NCBI RefSeq assembly: GCF_963082655.1 | Contig: NC_081555.1 | Span: 146,383,517-146,447,516, forward strand | DNA length: 64,000 nt | Direction of reading: 5' to 3' | Origin: Stomoxys calcitrans | Taxonomy: Eukaryota; Arthropoda; Insecta; Diptera; Muscidae | Shown: piece after piece, positions 32,715-43,431 of the stretch | Layout: each line of letters begins with the position of its first letter | Numbering within the stretch: the stretch's first letter is position 1 | The notes under the pieces: model-generated | Told to the model about the DNA's origin: nothing | Database searches by the model: none | The model's input: the letters and a program-made list of their open reading frames with translations, nothing else | Made by a program: the position numbers and the translations under genes

Positions 32715-33572
32715 AAATCACGATAGCGGTAGAACGCGTAAAGCCAGCTGCTTGAAAGTTTGCACAGATACTTCTTATAGATCTAGGTCATTGAGGATTG
32801 CAAATGGGTCATACTGGTTCAGATTTGGACATAGGTCCCATATAAACCGATCCCCCATTTTTCTTCTTGAGCCCCTAGAAGCCTCATTTTTTCATCCGAT
32901 TTGGCTGAAGTTTGGAACAAAGGCTTGTGTTATGACTTTCCAACACCCATGCTAAGTATGATCTGAATCGGTCCATAATTAGATATAGCCCTTATATAAA
33001 CCGATCCCCGTATTTGACTTCTTGATTCCTTAGAAGCCACAATTTTCATCCAATTTGGCTACAATTAGGAACAAAGACTTGATTTATGACTTGAGTTTGG
33101 GTGAAATTTGGATCAAAGTCTTGTGTTATTACTCTTGCCACATCCATGCCAAGTATGATCTGAATCGGTCTATAAACAGGTATAGCCCACATATAAACCA
33201 GTCCCTGGAATTGATTTCTTGACCCCTTAAAAGCCTCAATTTTTATCCGATTTGGGTGAAATTTCGTACCAAGGCTTCTGTTATTTGTTCCAATAGCCAT
33301 ACCAAGCATGATCTGAATCGGTCTATACACAGATATTGCCCCCACATAAACCAATCCTCGGAGTTGACTTCTTCAGCAGTTAGAAGCCTAAATTTGTATC
33401 TGAAATCAGGCCCAAAACCCTCTACCCAACATCAGTCTATGTGGTGATAAAGGCCTCCCTAAGCACCGATAGCCCGATTTGATTTATTTATACCAAAATA
33501 ATTCAAATATCAACTGTTGGTGGTTACCCAAAATTCGGCCCGGCTGAACTTAGCACGCTTTTACTTGTTTAA
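32715..33572 (+). mobile_element. DINE-1/INE-1-like element, 5' end replaced by microsatellite
   Basis: Starts within post-core sequence (AAATCACGATAGCGGTAGAA) immediately after the microsatellite. Four family A-type units follow, with CCATATAAACCGATCCCC, CTTCTTGAGCCCC and AATTTGGAACAAAG. The 3' end is complete: GGTGGTTACCC, AATTCGGCCCGGCTGAACTT and GCACGCTTTTACTTGTTT. The expected 5' terminus and mini-me core are absent. Confidence 0.85.
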
Positions 33573-33672
33573 GATTGTAGCGTGATTGCAACAGACAAGC
33601 GGACATGGCTGGATCGTCTCAGATTTTTACAAAGATCCGAAGTGGATATTTCGATGGTGGATATAAAAATTT
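33573..33672 (-). mobile_element. DINE-like core and 5' end remnant
   Basis: GATTGTAGCGTGATTGCAAC, GCGGACATGGCTGGATCG and GATATTTCGATGGTGGATAT are the core and 5' terminus of a minus-oriented family B element, compressed by deletions. It abuts the 3' end of the plus-oriented element. Confidence 0.75.
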
Positions 33673-35891
33673 GTATATTATGTAAGTCTATACCTATGTG
33701 CGGTAAAAAATTACTTGGTCAATCCATGAACTGGTATGGTTGAGAAAATAATATTCCTATCAGTCATAGTGACAAGTTTTAAAGAACTTCTAAAAATAAT
33801 CACCATCTTTGGCCCAAAGTTGTTCATCAAAATAGGGCTGTTGGCCTATATAATATAAAATAGCATTCCAAATATGATTTCAACATCTCTTGATCTGAAT
33901 TTTACATCGTCTACCATATTGGAAATCAATTACAAAATAAAAGAGACAACAACCTTTGCCCTTAGTATAAATGAATATCTTTTTCATTTTCAGATTGCCT
34001 AAAGAAGACTATTCCAAAACTATGTCGCATCGTTCCTCCCATTTCACATAGCATCAAATTTTCATTGCCACACACTGTGATGCGGTTGAACATAATACAA
34101 CTGACAAAAGGGGGTGTTTCAGATTTATGGTCACATAATAAACTCTCTCACTACAATGACAACACATTGACATGGTCATGGGCGCAGTACCACTGCTCCA
34201 CAACTAAATTTAAACATTGAAAAATATTTCCAACACAACAGCAGCAGCAATACCATGACACATTTACTCCCTCGAAATTGGGAAATAACGAATGTGTCAC
34301 TCACTTATGTTGCCGCCCTCGTCATGTTCTATAAAATAAAATTTTCTCTATAAAATAAGAAAATATTTGCTTTAACATGACATTGCATGTGAAAACCCTC
34401 AACATGTTCTGATTTCGTACAAAGATTTTGTTGCTTTGCAGACTTTGCCTGTCGCTGAGCACAAGGGGCAAAATGTGGGCCATCTTTTTTTTTTATGTGA
34501 AATTATGAACATTTAACTTTAGCATTTAATTCAGCTGATGAAATGCTTGGCCACTTGTTAATGTCTGATTTACTTGGGGTTTATTGGTCTGACGATGGAA
34601 GCCAAGTGCTTGATTTGTGGCCTTTTGGGATTTTTCGACTTTGTTCTCTGATAGTTATGGTGCTCTAAATCATAAAAAAACTACGCTCCATAAAATTTTC
34701 AAAACACACACAGCTCATTGGTATTTTCTAAAGATTATTTTTGGAAACGGATATTATTTTTATTTTTCCATGCGTCTCATTAGCATAAATTATCTTGTGA
34801 ATTTGAGAATTTTCCACAGTATTTGAGGAGCTTTGGGAAAAAACTGAATGTGATATTAGCACAAAAGGAATATTATTTTTTAATATTCATCAGAAACCTT
34901 AATTAGAGAACATTAAACGGAAAATTATGTTTTGTCGTTGTTTGTGAGATCACATATAAAATGTAGTTCATACCATAATTTTTAAGATTTTTTTACATAA
35001 AAGCGCTAGTCTCTTTATGTTTATTTCACTTCAACAAACTAATTTATCAATTTTAAATCCTCTTAAATCTCAACCTATGAACTCATAACTCACCATTTAT
35101 TCCATTTGACCTTGTTGTACATGCCATGATATTAATCACTATTCTAGTTTACCTTGCATTTTATGATTTGTTTGCACTTGTTTTTCAACTTTAACGGTTC
35201 ATTCACCTTTATTGTGATTGAAACTAGTCAATCAGTCGCTCATTGCTGTGCCAGCAGGGGGTGCTACAAGCAATATTCATCTAATTATCCAACTTCATAA
35301 AAAACTTCTCTGCTTGAGATGGACACACTCACACACACACACACAGCTAAACCCAGTGAACATTAACATTCTACTTAAAAAAATACCCACGTTCCATTGT
35401 TTGTTTGTTTTTGTTTCGTCGTTTTACAGCCGCTCTCCTTTGTGCGAAACACTTTGGCAAATTGTTTCATTTAGCGCCTTAATGGTCTCATAAAAACTAT
35501 TTTATTAAATAAAATTGGAGAAATGCTGGTGAAATAAGCAATTCTCCAATCATTTTATTCAATCAACCTTTGAAATTTGTTGTATATGTTGTTGTTGTTG
35601 TTCGATTAATATTAAACATATGTGCCGCCTCCATTATGATCATCACCTAAATATAATTCAGCCGATGATTGCTGTGAAGATATTCAGCAAGAAAAGTACT
35701 AAAACAATGATGAAAGCTATAAAAATCCATATCAATATTTTAGATTACATTCCATTTTGTAACACTTAATATTAAGAGGTGTTGAGCTGAACTAGATTGA
35801 CGTTTTAGCTTTAAGGAAATTGTTTGAAATAAAGTGGGAGGTATACACAGAAATATAAAATAGAACTATATCGACATACTGTAACAAACAA
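33673..35891. other. Low-repeat AT-rich stretch, no gene recognised
   Basis: About 2.2 kb free of the window's repeats. It contains a CA microsatellite at about 35327-35344 and a TTGTTGTTGTTG run near 35590. A pyrimidine-rich tract ending in CAG at 33991-33993, followed by a short frame to a stop at 34051, could be a splice acceptor but is not called. No coding feature is supported. Confidence 0.45.
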
Positions 35892-35929
35892 AAACAAGTA
35901 AAAAGGGCGTTAAGTTCCTTGGGAATATA

Positions 35930-36536
35930 AAGGGTGATTTTTTTGAGGTTAGGATTTTCATGCATTAGTATTTGACAGATCACGTGGGATTTCAGACATG
36001 GTGTCAAAGAGAAAGATGCTCAGTATGCTTTGACATTTCATCATGAATAGACTTACTAACGAGCAACGCTTACAAATCATTGAATTTTATTACCAAAATC
36101 AGTGTTCGGTTCGAAATGTGTTCAAATTTTGACAAATTTTGTTCAGCGATGAGGCTCATTTCTGGTTGAATGGCTACGTAAATAAGCAAAATTGCCGCAT
36201 TTGGAGTCAAGAGCAACCAGAAGCCGTTCAAGAACTGCCCATGCATCCCGAAAAATGCACTGTTTGGTGTGGTTTGTACGCTGGTGGAATCATTGGACCG
36301 TATTTTTTCAAAGATGCTGTTGGACGCAACGTTACGGTGAATGAACACATTTCGAACCGAACACTGATTTTGGTAATAAAATTCAATGATTTGCAAGCGT
36401 TGCTCGTTAGTAAGTCTATTCATGATGAAATGTCAAAGCATACTGAGCATCTTTCTCTTTGACACCATGTCTGAAATCCCACATGATCTGTCAAATACTA
36501 ATGCATGAAAATCCTAACCTCAAAAAAATCACCCTT
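35930..36536. mobile_element. Palindromic Tc1/mariner derivative with 194-bp arms
   Basis: Flanked by TA at 35928-35929 and 36537-36538. The left arm (35930-36123) and right arm (36343-36536) are both exactly 194 bp and are inverted copies with only a few mismatches. Each arm contains the outer terminus (AAGGGTGATTTTTTTGAGG), the transposase start codon and the first 26 or so codons. The 219-bp core (36124-36342) is one segment of the catalytic domain. Typical Tc1/mariner inverted repeats are tens of bp, or a few hundred in long-repeat types, and do not normally include coding sequence. The element cannot encode a transposase and could only move in trans. Confidence 0.9.
36124..36342 (+). pseudogene. 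Tc1/mariner transposase catalytic-domain fragment
   Basis: The frame reads FSDEAHFWLNGYVNKQNCRI, containing the first catalytic Asp of the DDE triad in its FSDE context. It continues through WSQEQPEAVQELPMHP and GLYAGGIIGPYFFKDAVG to the point where the inverted arm begins. The N-terminal DNA-binding region is present only as the arm sequence and is not contiguous with it. The second Asp and the final acidic residue are missing. The frame runs into the right arm backwards, giving a chimeric C-terminus. Confidence 0.9.
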
Positions 36537-36647
36537 TATAAACCAACTTTCGTCAAAATCCGGAGAAAAATGCATACCTTATGCCCCATAGCAGCTATAT
36601 CGAAATATGTTCCGATTTGGAAATATGTTCGGCGACATTGGAAAATA

Positions 36648-36883
36648 TTGGATTGGCCAAAAAGTAATTGCGGATTTTTCATATAGTCGGCGTTGACAAA
36701 TTTTTTCATAGCTTGTGACTCTGTAATTGCATTCTTTCTTTTGTCAGTTATCAGCTGTTACTTTTAGCTTGCTTTAGAAAAAAAGTGTAAAAAAAGTATA
36801 TTTGATTAAAGTTCATTAAAGCTTTATTAAAAATGCATTTATTTTCTTTTAAAAAATCCGCAATTACTTTTTGGGCAACCCAA
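36648..36883. mobile_element. Internally deleted mariner element, copy 4
   Basis: A 236-bp copy with TA duplications at 36646-36647 and 36884-36885. The left terminal repeat reads TTGGATTGGCCAAAAAGTAA, slightly diverged. It interrupts a DINE unit: GACATTGGAAAATA on the left joins AATGCGCCTTTTATGGGCC on the right, the usual unit sequence. Confidence 0.93.
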
Positions 36884-37971
36884 TAAATGCGCCTTTTATG
36901 GGCCCAAATCCTTAAATCGAGAGATCGGTCTATATGGCAGTTATATCCAAATATAGACCGATCTGTGCCATATTACAGAAGTATATCGAGGGGCTTAACA
37001 TAACTTACTGTCCCAAACTTCGGTGAAATCGGACAATTAATGTGCCTATTCTGTGCCCAAAAACTTAAATCGAGAGATCGGTCTATATGGCAGCTATATC
37101 TAAATCTGAACCCATTTGGGCCAAATTGAAGAGGTATGTCGAAGGGCCTAACACAACTCGACTGTCCTAAATTTTGGCGACATCCGAAAATAAATGCGCC
37201 TTTTATGGGCTCAAACCATTATATCGAGAGATCGGTCTATATGGCAGCTATATCCATATCTGGACTGATTTGGGCCAAATTGAAGAGGGATATCGAAGGG
37301 CCTAACACAACTCACTGTCCCAAATTTCGCCAAAGTCGGACAATAAATGCACCTTTTATGGGCCCAAGATCTTAAATCGAGAGATCGGTCTATATGGCAG
37401 TTATTTCCAAATCTAGACCGATCTGAGCCAAATTGAAGAAGGATGTCGAAGGGCCTAACGTAACTCACTGTCCTAAATTTCGCCGAAGTCGGACAATAAA
37501 TGCGCCTTTTATGGGCCCAAGACCTTAAATCGAGAGATCGGTCTATATGACAGCTATATTCCAATCTGGACCGATCGGTGCCAAATTAAAGAGAGATGTC
37601 GAATGGCTTGACATAACTCACTGTCCCAAATTTCAGCAAAATCTGATAATAAATGTGGCTTTTATGGTCCTAAGACCTTAAATCGGCGGATCGGTATATA
37701 ACAAGTTATAGTCCGATATAGCCCATCTTAGAATTTAACCTGCCTATGGTCAAAAAAAGAACATATGCAAAGTGTCCGCTCAGTATATCTATTTTTAAAG
37801 ACTGTAACGTAATTTCAACAGACAGACGGACAGACTGTAGATTGTGGTGTGATTTCAACGAACAAATGGGCAGACGGACATACTGACAGACAAACGGAGG
37901 GACGAACATGGTTAGATTGTCTTAGATTTTTACCACGATCAAGAATGTATATATACATTTTAGGGTCGGAA

Positions 37972-38248
37972 ACCACCGTAGCGCAGATGTAAACATGTCC
38001 GCCTATGACGCTGAACGACTGGGTTCGAATACGGGTAGAAAAATCAAGAAGTTTTTCAGCGGCGACATTTGTGAGTTACTTTGCCTTGTAAAAACTTCTC
38101 CCCAAAGAGGTGTCGCTCTGCGGCACGCCGTTCAGACTCGGAGGTCCCTTATCATTGAGCTTTAAATTGAATCGGACAGCACTCATTGATCTGTGAGCAG
38201 TTTGCCTCAGTTCCTCAATGGAATGTCCATGGGAAAATTTGCATTTGC
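37972..38248 (+). mobile_element. tRNA-derived SINE inside the DINE core
   Basis: The head ACCACCGTAGCGCAGATG carries an A box; the B box reads GGGTTCGAATAC. The body is shortened relative to the 313-bp copy at 2692. It splits the DINE core between TTTTAGGGTCGGA and GATATTTCGATGTGTTGC. The candidate target duplication is degenerate. Confidence 0.85.
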
Positions 38249-38332
38249 TGGGGCGGAGATTGATATTTCGATGTGTTGCAAACGGAAAGACAAAATGAAT
38301 ATACCCCCATACTTTGGTGGTGGGTATAAAAA

Positions 38333-39426
38333 TAAGTAAAATGGATCGCATATGTCAAACTCCCTGCCAGATATCTTTTAATAAGCAAACAAAGGATAAT
38401 GGATAAAAATTGCTATGCTGTTAAAGCTATATCAGGTTATGGACCGATTCCGACAATATGTATATTGAAGACCATAGTAAAAGTTATTATGCAAAATTTC
38501 AGCCAAATCGGATAAGAATTGCGCCTTATAGGGGGTCAAGAATAAAATCGGGTGATTGGATTATATTGAAGCTAAATCGCCGAGGTGCAGTGTTCAGCAT
38601 GTCCACCTTTGACGCCGAACGCATGGGTTCAATACCCGGCGCGAATATGAGAAAATTTTCAGCGGTGGTTATCCCCTTTCTAATGCTGGCTACATCTGTA
38701 ATGTGGATACCTTAATGCCGTAATGAAACTTCTCAACCAAGTGGTGTCGCTATATGCCACGCCGTTCGGACTGTGTATAAAAAAGGAGGCCCCTTATCAT
38801 TGAGCTTAAACATTAATCGAACGGCACTCATTGTTATAAGAGATGTATCCCCTGTTCCTTAATTGAATGTTCATGGGAAATGTAGTAGTAGTACTATATT
38901 AGGATAAGGACTAATTCCGACGATATTTAGCACGTATGTTGAAGCCATGTTTAATAAGAATTGCTCTTTCCAGAGGTTCAAGAAGTGAAGATTCGAGATC
39001 AGTTTATATGGCAGCTATATCAGGTTATCATCCGATTTAGGCCATACTAGACATAGTTGTTGGAAGTCGAAACAAAACACATAATGCTAAATTTCTGCCA
39101 AGTCGGTTAATAATTGCGGCCTTTAGAGGTTCAAGAAGTGTTATCTAGAAGCTCAAGAAATCAAGACCCAAGATCGGTTTATGTGGCAGCAATATCAAAA
39201 CATAGACCGATTTGGGCCATTTTCAATCCCAACCGACATACGCTAATAAGAAATATTTGTGCAAAATTTCAAGCTCCTAACTTGAAAGTTAGAGTGCTTT
39301 CGACAGACTGACGGACGGACGGACATGGTTTGATCGACTTAAAATGTCTTCGACGCATATTTCAAGGTGTTGCAAAAGGAATGGCGAAATTACTATACTC
39401 CCATCATATGGTGGAGGGTATAAAAA
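38333..39426 (-). mobile_element. DINE-1/INE-1-like element, family A, with nested SINE
   Basis: Follows the previous element's 5' end directly. The 3' end is decayed (AATAAGTAAAATGGATCGC). Family A units (CTATATCAGGTTATGGACC, AAATTTCAGCCAAATCGG) lead to GACGGACGGACGGACATGG and the 5' terminus ATGGTGGAGGGTATAAAA at about 39426. A SINE is nested at 38579-38886. Confidence 0.82.
38579..38886 (+). mobile_element. tRNA-derived SINE, diverged copy
   Basis: GCCGAGGTGCAGTGTTCAGC is a decayed A-box head and GGGTTCAATACCC the B box. The body includes TGCCACGCCGTTCGGAC and CCCTGTTCCTTAATTGAATG. It lies between two halves of a family A unit. No clear target duplication remains. Confidence 0.82.
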
Positions 39427-39475
39427 TGAAGAACTTTAAAAACGTATCCCCACTATGTTGACGACCCCCGTTTTA

Positions 39476-40540
39476 AGAGCCATGATTTACGTATCTGCAC
39501 CTGAAATGTCTGTATTCTTTACAGAGAGGGCGCAGTATACGCACTGGCGGATTTACAAAGGACAGATATTACCGCTTCGGGAAGGTCTCCACAACAATAC
39601 CTAGAGGTGACGCCCTATATTATAGCTGCCATGATTGAGGCTAATAGTCTTCACTACGGCAAAGAACATGTATTTAGCATCACATAATCGAACATCGATT
39701 CAGATCATTTCCTTTTTGCAGCAAATGTTCGAACTCATGGCCACAAAAGGTTCGTTTCTCGCCACACTAAGTGCGAACGATCTGACCGTGCAGGAAAGCT
39801 GAACATCGGGAAGTTGGACATCGGGAAGCTGGACATCGGGAAGCTGCAAACACACCAGGTGGCAACTGCGTACTTCACTCGGCTGACCCAATTGCTTGAA
39901 GAAAGCACTCTGTGTTCCGAAAGTATAGCAACGTAAATGCAAACCATTAAATACTCCATGGAGGGAGCCACAACATTTGTCTTGGATACCAAAAGCCTCC
40001 CCCAAGCTACTGAAGCCAAGAATGCGACGAACAGGGAAACATTACTGTCAGTAGATGAAGGAGAGTTCTCGGGCGAAAAGCAGGGATGAGAAACGTCTCT
40101 TCCGAGGAAAAATATGGAAATGGTACAAGTTCCAAAATTCTACTAAACAATTAATCATCAAACCGATGGCTATGGTACAGGCACATCCTCCTGCAGTGAC
40201 AAAAAGTCTGGTAACTTATACAGATAGTGTGCTGAAGATATGGAAAGAATACTTACCTCAGCTGCTGGTATCCGATGATAGTGGACATGAGTATACCGCC
40301 GAATCAATCACTGTTGATAGTATAGAATGCGCACCACCTTTTCAAAACGGGATCCTCGTAGCAGTAACCCTGCTGAAAAACAGTAAGGCAGCAGGAGCCA
40401 ATGGGTTGCAGACTGAACTTCTGCTCATCTGCGCAATCTAGCTAGACGAACGCATACCCGATGATTGTTACCTCAGCATATTATGTCCCGTACATAAGAA
40501 AGGCGACAAGACGGTATGTGCCAAATGCAGTTTCTAGGAT
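39476..40540 (+). pseudogene. RTE-type LINE, endonuclease to RT fingers, decayed
   Basis: The frame opens DLRICT then a stop where Trp is expected, then NVCILYREGAVYALADLQ: the start of an AP-type endonuclease (usual form RIGTWNVRTLYREG). Downstream SDHFLFAANVR fits the endonuclease SDH motif. Next come a linker with VATAYFTRLTQLLEES, RDEKRLFRGK, then VAVTLLKNSKAAGANGL and ERIPDDCYLSILCPVHKKGD, the RT fingers. Sequence becomes unrelated after about 40540. The family matches 49543-50886. Several frameshifts, a W-to-stop change and three copies of a 15-bp unit (about 39805-39850) mark decay. Confidence 0.82.
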
Positions 40541-41766
40541 TCCATCCCTTCATCAACGGTATTCTTCGTTAACCTTTCGAACAAATTTTTGCAAAACATT
40601 TTAATTTAAAACCAAATGAAGATTTTATTAATTAATAAAATCACCCACGGTTGCCAGTTAACAAATAAGTTGAGCAACTATTGGTTTGGTGGTCAACTTT
40701 TTCAATTAATTTTTTAATTGAATTTAAATGCTGAATAAAATGCTGTTTTTCCGACTTTTTTCCCATTTCATTTCTTAAATTTTTCTCTTGTCTTCCCCAC
40801 ACATTTCTCCAAGTTCAACTATCACTCATGCATGAAATCAATTCGCCATACATGTCATACAATTCACCCACAATTTATTTTTCATCTGCACAGTAGGAAA
40901 AAAACAGTGTGTGTGTTATATGAACAAACACACTGATACAATTTCCGCATAATTTAAAGGAAATCCGTTAAGATAGCAAAAGGTGCCTAGTCATTTGTTT
41001 AAATTCGGTATTCTCTCAAACTTATTTGGGATTTAGAAGATGAAAAAAGTGAATAATTGAAGGGTCACTGATATCAAAATAACCCAAAACCATTACGCAC
41101 CACAATTGAAGTTTATGCGCTATTCCCAATTTCCTTTCCAAATTGTGGTTTCTTGTCAAAGCAAATGCTACTGGGATTTGGGTTAAAAAAAAACTCATGT
41201 AGTTGTCATCGGTCATACTAGTTGTACCATGGTTGAGTTACAACCCCTGAACTTAATCAATTCACCTACAATTCCAATCATGATGTAAGGTCATTGCCAA
41301 ATCAACCATAAGTGTCAAGTTGTCATATCCAAATGAAGGTACATAAATCGAAATAGTTTTAGGGGGATACGGTGTTAACTCATCAGCAGTGAAAACATGA
41401 TGGAACATAAAGAAGCTTGGCGAGGATATAAAAACACTGCATTTACAGCATCTCGCTTTGAAGGAAGAAGTTCAACTAATTATTGGCAAAGAGCAAAAGG
41501 ATAAGGGCCTTCATGTTTATAAACACTACTCTGCACTACTAAATACTTTATAAACACCAGCATACCTGTTAATGTTAGATTTTAAGTATACGAAGTCTAT
41601 TTTAAAACCGTACGGAGTTATTATTAACACTAAAAAACTTTTTGTCTCAATTTTAAAAATTCGAGCCAAAGATTTGCCAACCTAATTTTAAGATGATCAT
41701 TTATAAAACTATCTGAGGAATCATTTCATTTGATGAGAGATATTGTTCTTGATATTAAAGTTTTTT
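40541..41766. other. AT-rich stretch, no gene recognised
   Basis: About 1.2 kb without window repeats or plausible frames; many T-runs and A-runs. The edge with the RTE-type LINE is not marked by a clear tail. Confidence 0.45.
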
Positions 41767-42061
41767 TATATCCTCCACCATGGTATGGGGATGGATGTGG
41801 GGTATACTAATTCCGTCATTCCATTTGTAACACATTGAAATATTGATCTGAGACCCAACAATGTGTACATATTCTTGATCATATTGATATTCTAAGTCGA
41901 TTTTGCCCTGTCCGTTCGTCTGTCCGTCTGTCGAAAGCACGCTAACTGTCGAAGCAATAAAGCAGGGAGCTTGAAATTTTGCACAAGTCGGTTGGGATTG
42001 TAAATGGGCTATATCGGTTCATGGTTTAATACAGCTCCCATATAAACCGATCCTGGATCTT

Positions 42062-42462
42062 CTTGTTGTTATTGTTGTAGCCACATTTTCATGTTGAGGT
42101 GGCGATCTTCGTCAAGCTCCTATAGATGAGCAAACCTGTTCCGGTCCAAAAGACCGATCGGAACAAAGGGGCCATTGGTTATTTCAATGCGCCAATAACT
42201 CGCCTAACCATATCGAGCATCATAGGCACTCAGTATTTGTGCAAGAGCCGGTGCCGCCCGCCCTCTCACTGGGACTCTGCGCTCGATACCGCTGATTGTC
42301 CGCTACTGCAGTTGCTGCTACTCCGTATGGAGCATTCAACATTCCGCACCCTGTGGACCGTCCCGGTAACTCGCAGCTAAAATTCTCGTGACAGCAATAA
42401 AACCACACAGATCGGACCTCAATGTTCCGGCCTGTGCGGTGCTCACAATAATCCAGTGACTG
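42062..42462 (-). mobile_element. CAA-tailed retroposon, longest copy
   Basis: On the minus strand it ends in an interrupted (CAA)n tail (plus strand: CTTGTTGTTATTGTTG). The flanks GATCCTGGATCTT (42049-42061) and GATTCTGGATATT (42463-42475) form a 13-bp duplication with two mismatches. The body includes CCGGTCCAAAAGACCG (plus strand), near-palindromic, and the conserved GGAGCATTC block. It is inserted in a DINE unit. Confidence 0.8.
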
Positions 42463-42509
42463 GATTCTGGATATTGATTTTTTGAGGCTCTAGAAGCAAC
42501 AATTCTTAT

Positions 42510-42672
42510 CCGCTGATTGTCTGCGACTGCAATTGCATCTAATCCGTATGGAGCATTCCACTATCCGCAACCTGTGGACCGTCCCTGTAACTCGCAGATA
42601 AAATTCTCGTGACAGCAATGAAACCACACAGATCGGACCTCAATGTTCCGGCCTGTGCGGTGCCGGGAGCCG
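42510..42672 (-). mobile_element. Partial CAA-tailed retroposon, tail missing
   Basis: CTGATTGTCTGCGACTGC to CCGGCCTGTGCGGTGC repeats the interior of the neighbouring copy with an offset near 221 bp. The short DINE piece to its right (GGGATCTTGATTTCTTGAGG) also resembles the one to the right of the first copy. This looks like local duplication rather than an independent insertion. Confidence 0.7.
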
Positions 42673-43431
42673 GGATCTTGATTTCTTGAGGCTCAATTTT
42701 TATTAGATGCTGCTAAAATGTTGCACCAGGTGTTTTATTTTAACTTTCACCTACACCAATAGGTTCATAACCTTATATAGCTCCCGTATAAACCGATCTT
42801 GGATCTTGACATCTGGAATCTCTAGAGGGCGCAACTATTAACGGATTTGGCTGAAATTTTGCCCGAAGTTGTTTTTTTTTCAATAATTGTGTCAAATATG
42901 GTCTAAATCGGTTCACAACCTGATATACTCCTATATAATTCGGTCTCTCTATTAATACTGCTTAAGCCTCTAGTAGGAGCAATTCTAATCCGATTTGGCT
43001 TTGCAAAACGATTTTTTGTATGGCCTTTGACATACGTGTTTAATATGGTTCGGATCGGTCCATAACCTGATATACTAGCTCCCACATAAACATATCACCC
43101 GATTTTATTTCTGGAGCCACTATAGGGCGCGATTCTTATCCGATTTGGCCACCAATTATCCACAATATATTCCACTTTAGTCGCTAACAGGCAAACTAAG
43201 TATGGCCTTAATCTGTTCATAACCTGGTATAGCTTAAATAGCATTGCAATTTTTATGCATTATCTTTTGTTTACCTATAAAGAATTATCGGCCACCGAAC
43301 TTGACAGATGCGATCTATGGTGAAGGATGTTGCTATATCCTATATAAGCATGGTGGAGGGTATATATAAACTTTTATATGGTAAGTTAAAAGATCATTAA
43401 CTTTGTGCCTTGTTATTAAAGACTAAAATCT

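Larger units (their letters stand above)
35892..38332 (-). mobile_element. DINE-1/INE-1-like element carrying three nested insertions
   Basis: The 3' end is at AACAAGTAAAAAGGGCGTTA (the hairpin is already lost) and the 5' end at TTTGGTGGTGGGTATAAA (38319-38332). Between them are five family B units (GGTCTATATGGCAG at about 36926, 37077, 37230, 37386, 37537) and an expanded core with GACAGACGGACAG runs. A Tc1/mariner palindrome (35930-36536), mariner copy 4 (36648-36883) and a SINE (37972-38248) are inserted at different points. Removing each restores DINE sequence. Confidence 0.88.
41767..43375 (+). mobile_element. DINE-1/INE-1-like element with nested CAA retroposons
   Basis: The 5' end is TATATCCTCCACCATGGTAT, followed by GTGTACATATTCTTGATC and GTCCGTTCGTCTGTCCGTC. 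Family A units continue after the nested elements (CGTATAAACCGATCTTGG, CTCTAGAGGGCGC). The 3' end keeps GGTGGAGGGTATATA but the GC hairpin and CTTTTACTTGTT are not found. CAA-tailed retroposon copies lie at 42062-42462 and 42510-42672. Confidence 0.8.

Noticed and set aside
32506..32721. Ser-Thr-Leu-Leu-Tyr repeat protein on the minus strand
   Set aside because: Translation of the pure GTAGA microsatellite.
42126..42408. Independent host gene in the frames on both strands
   Set aside because: Both lie in the CAA-tailed retroposon, which recurs at 30094 and 60585 with a tail and target duplications.
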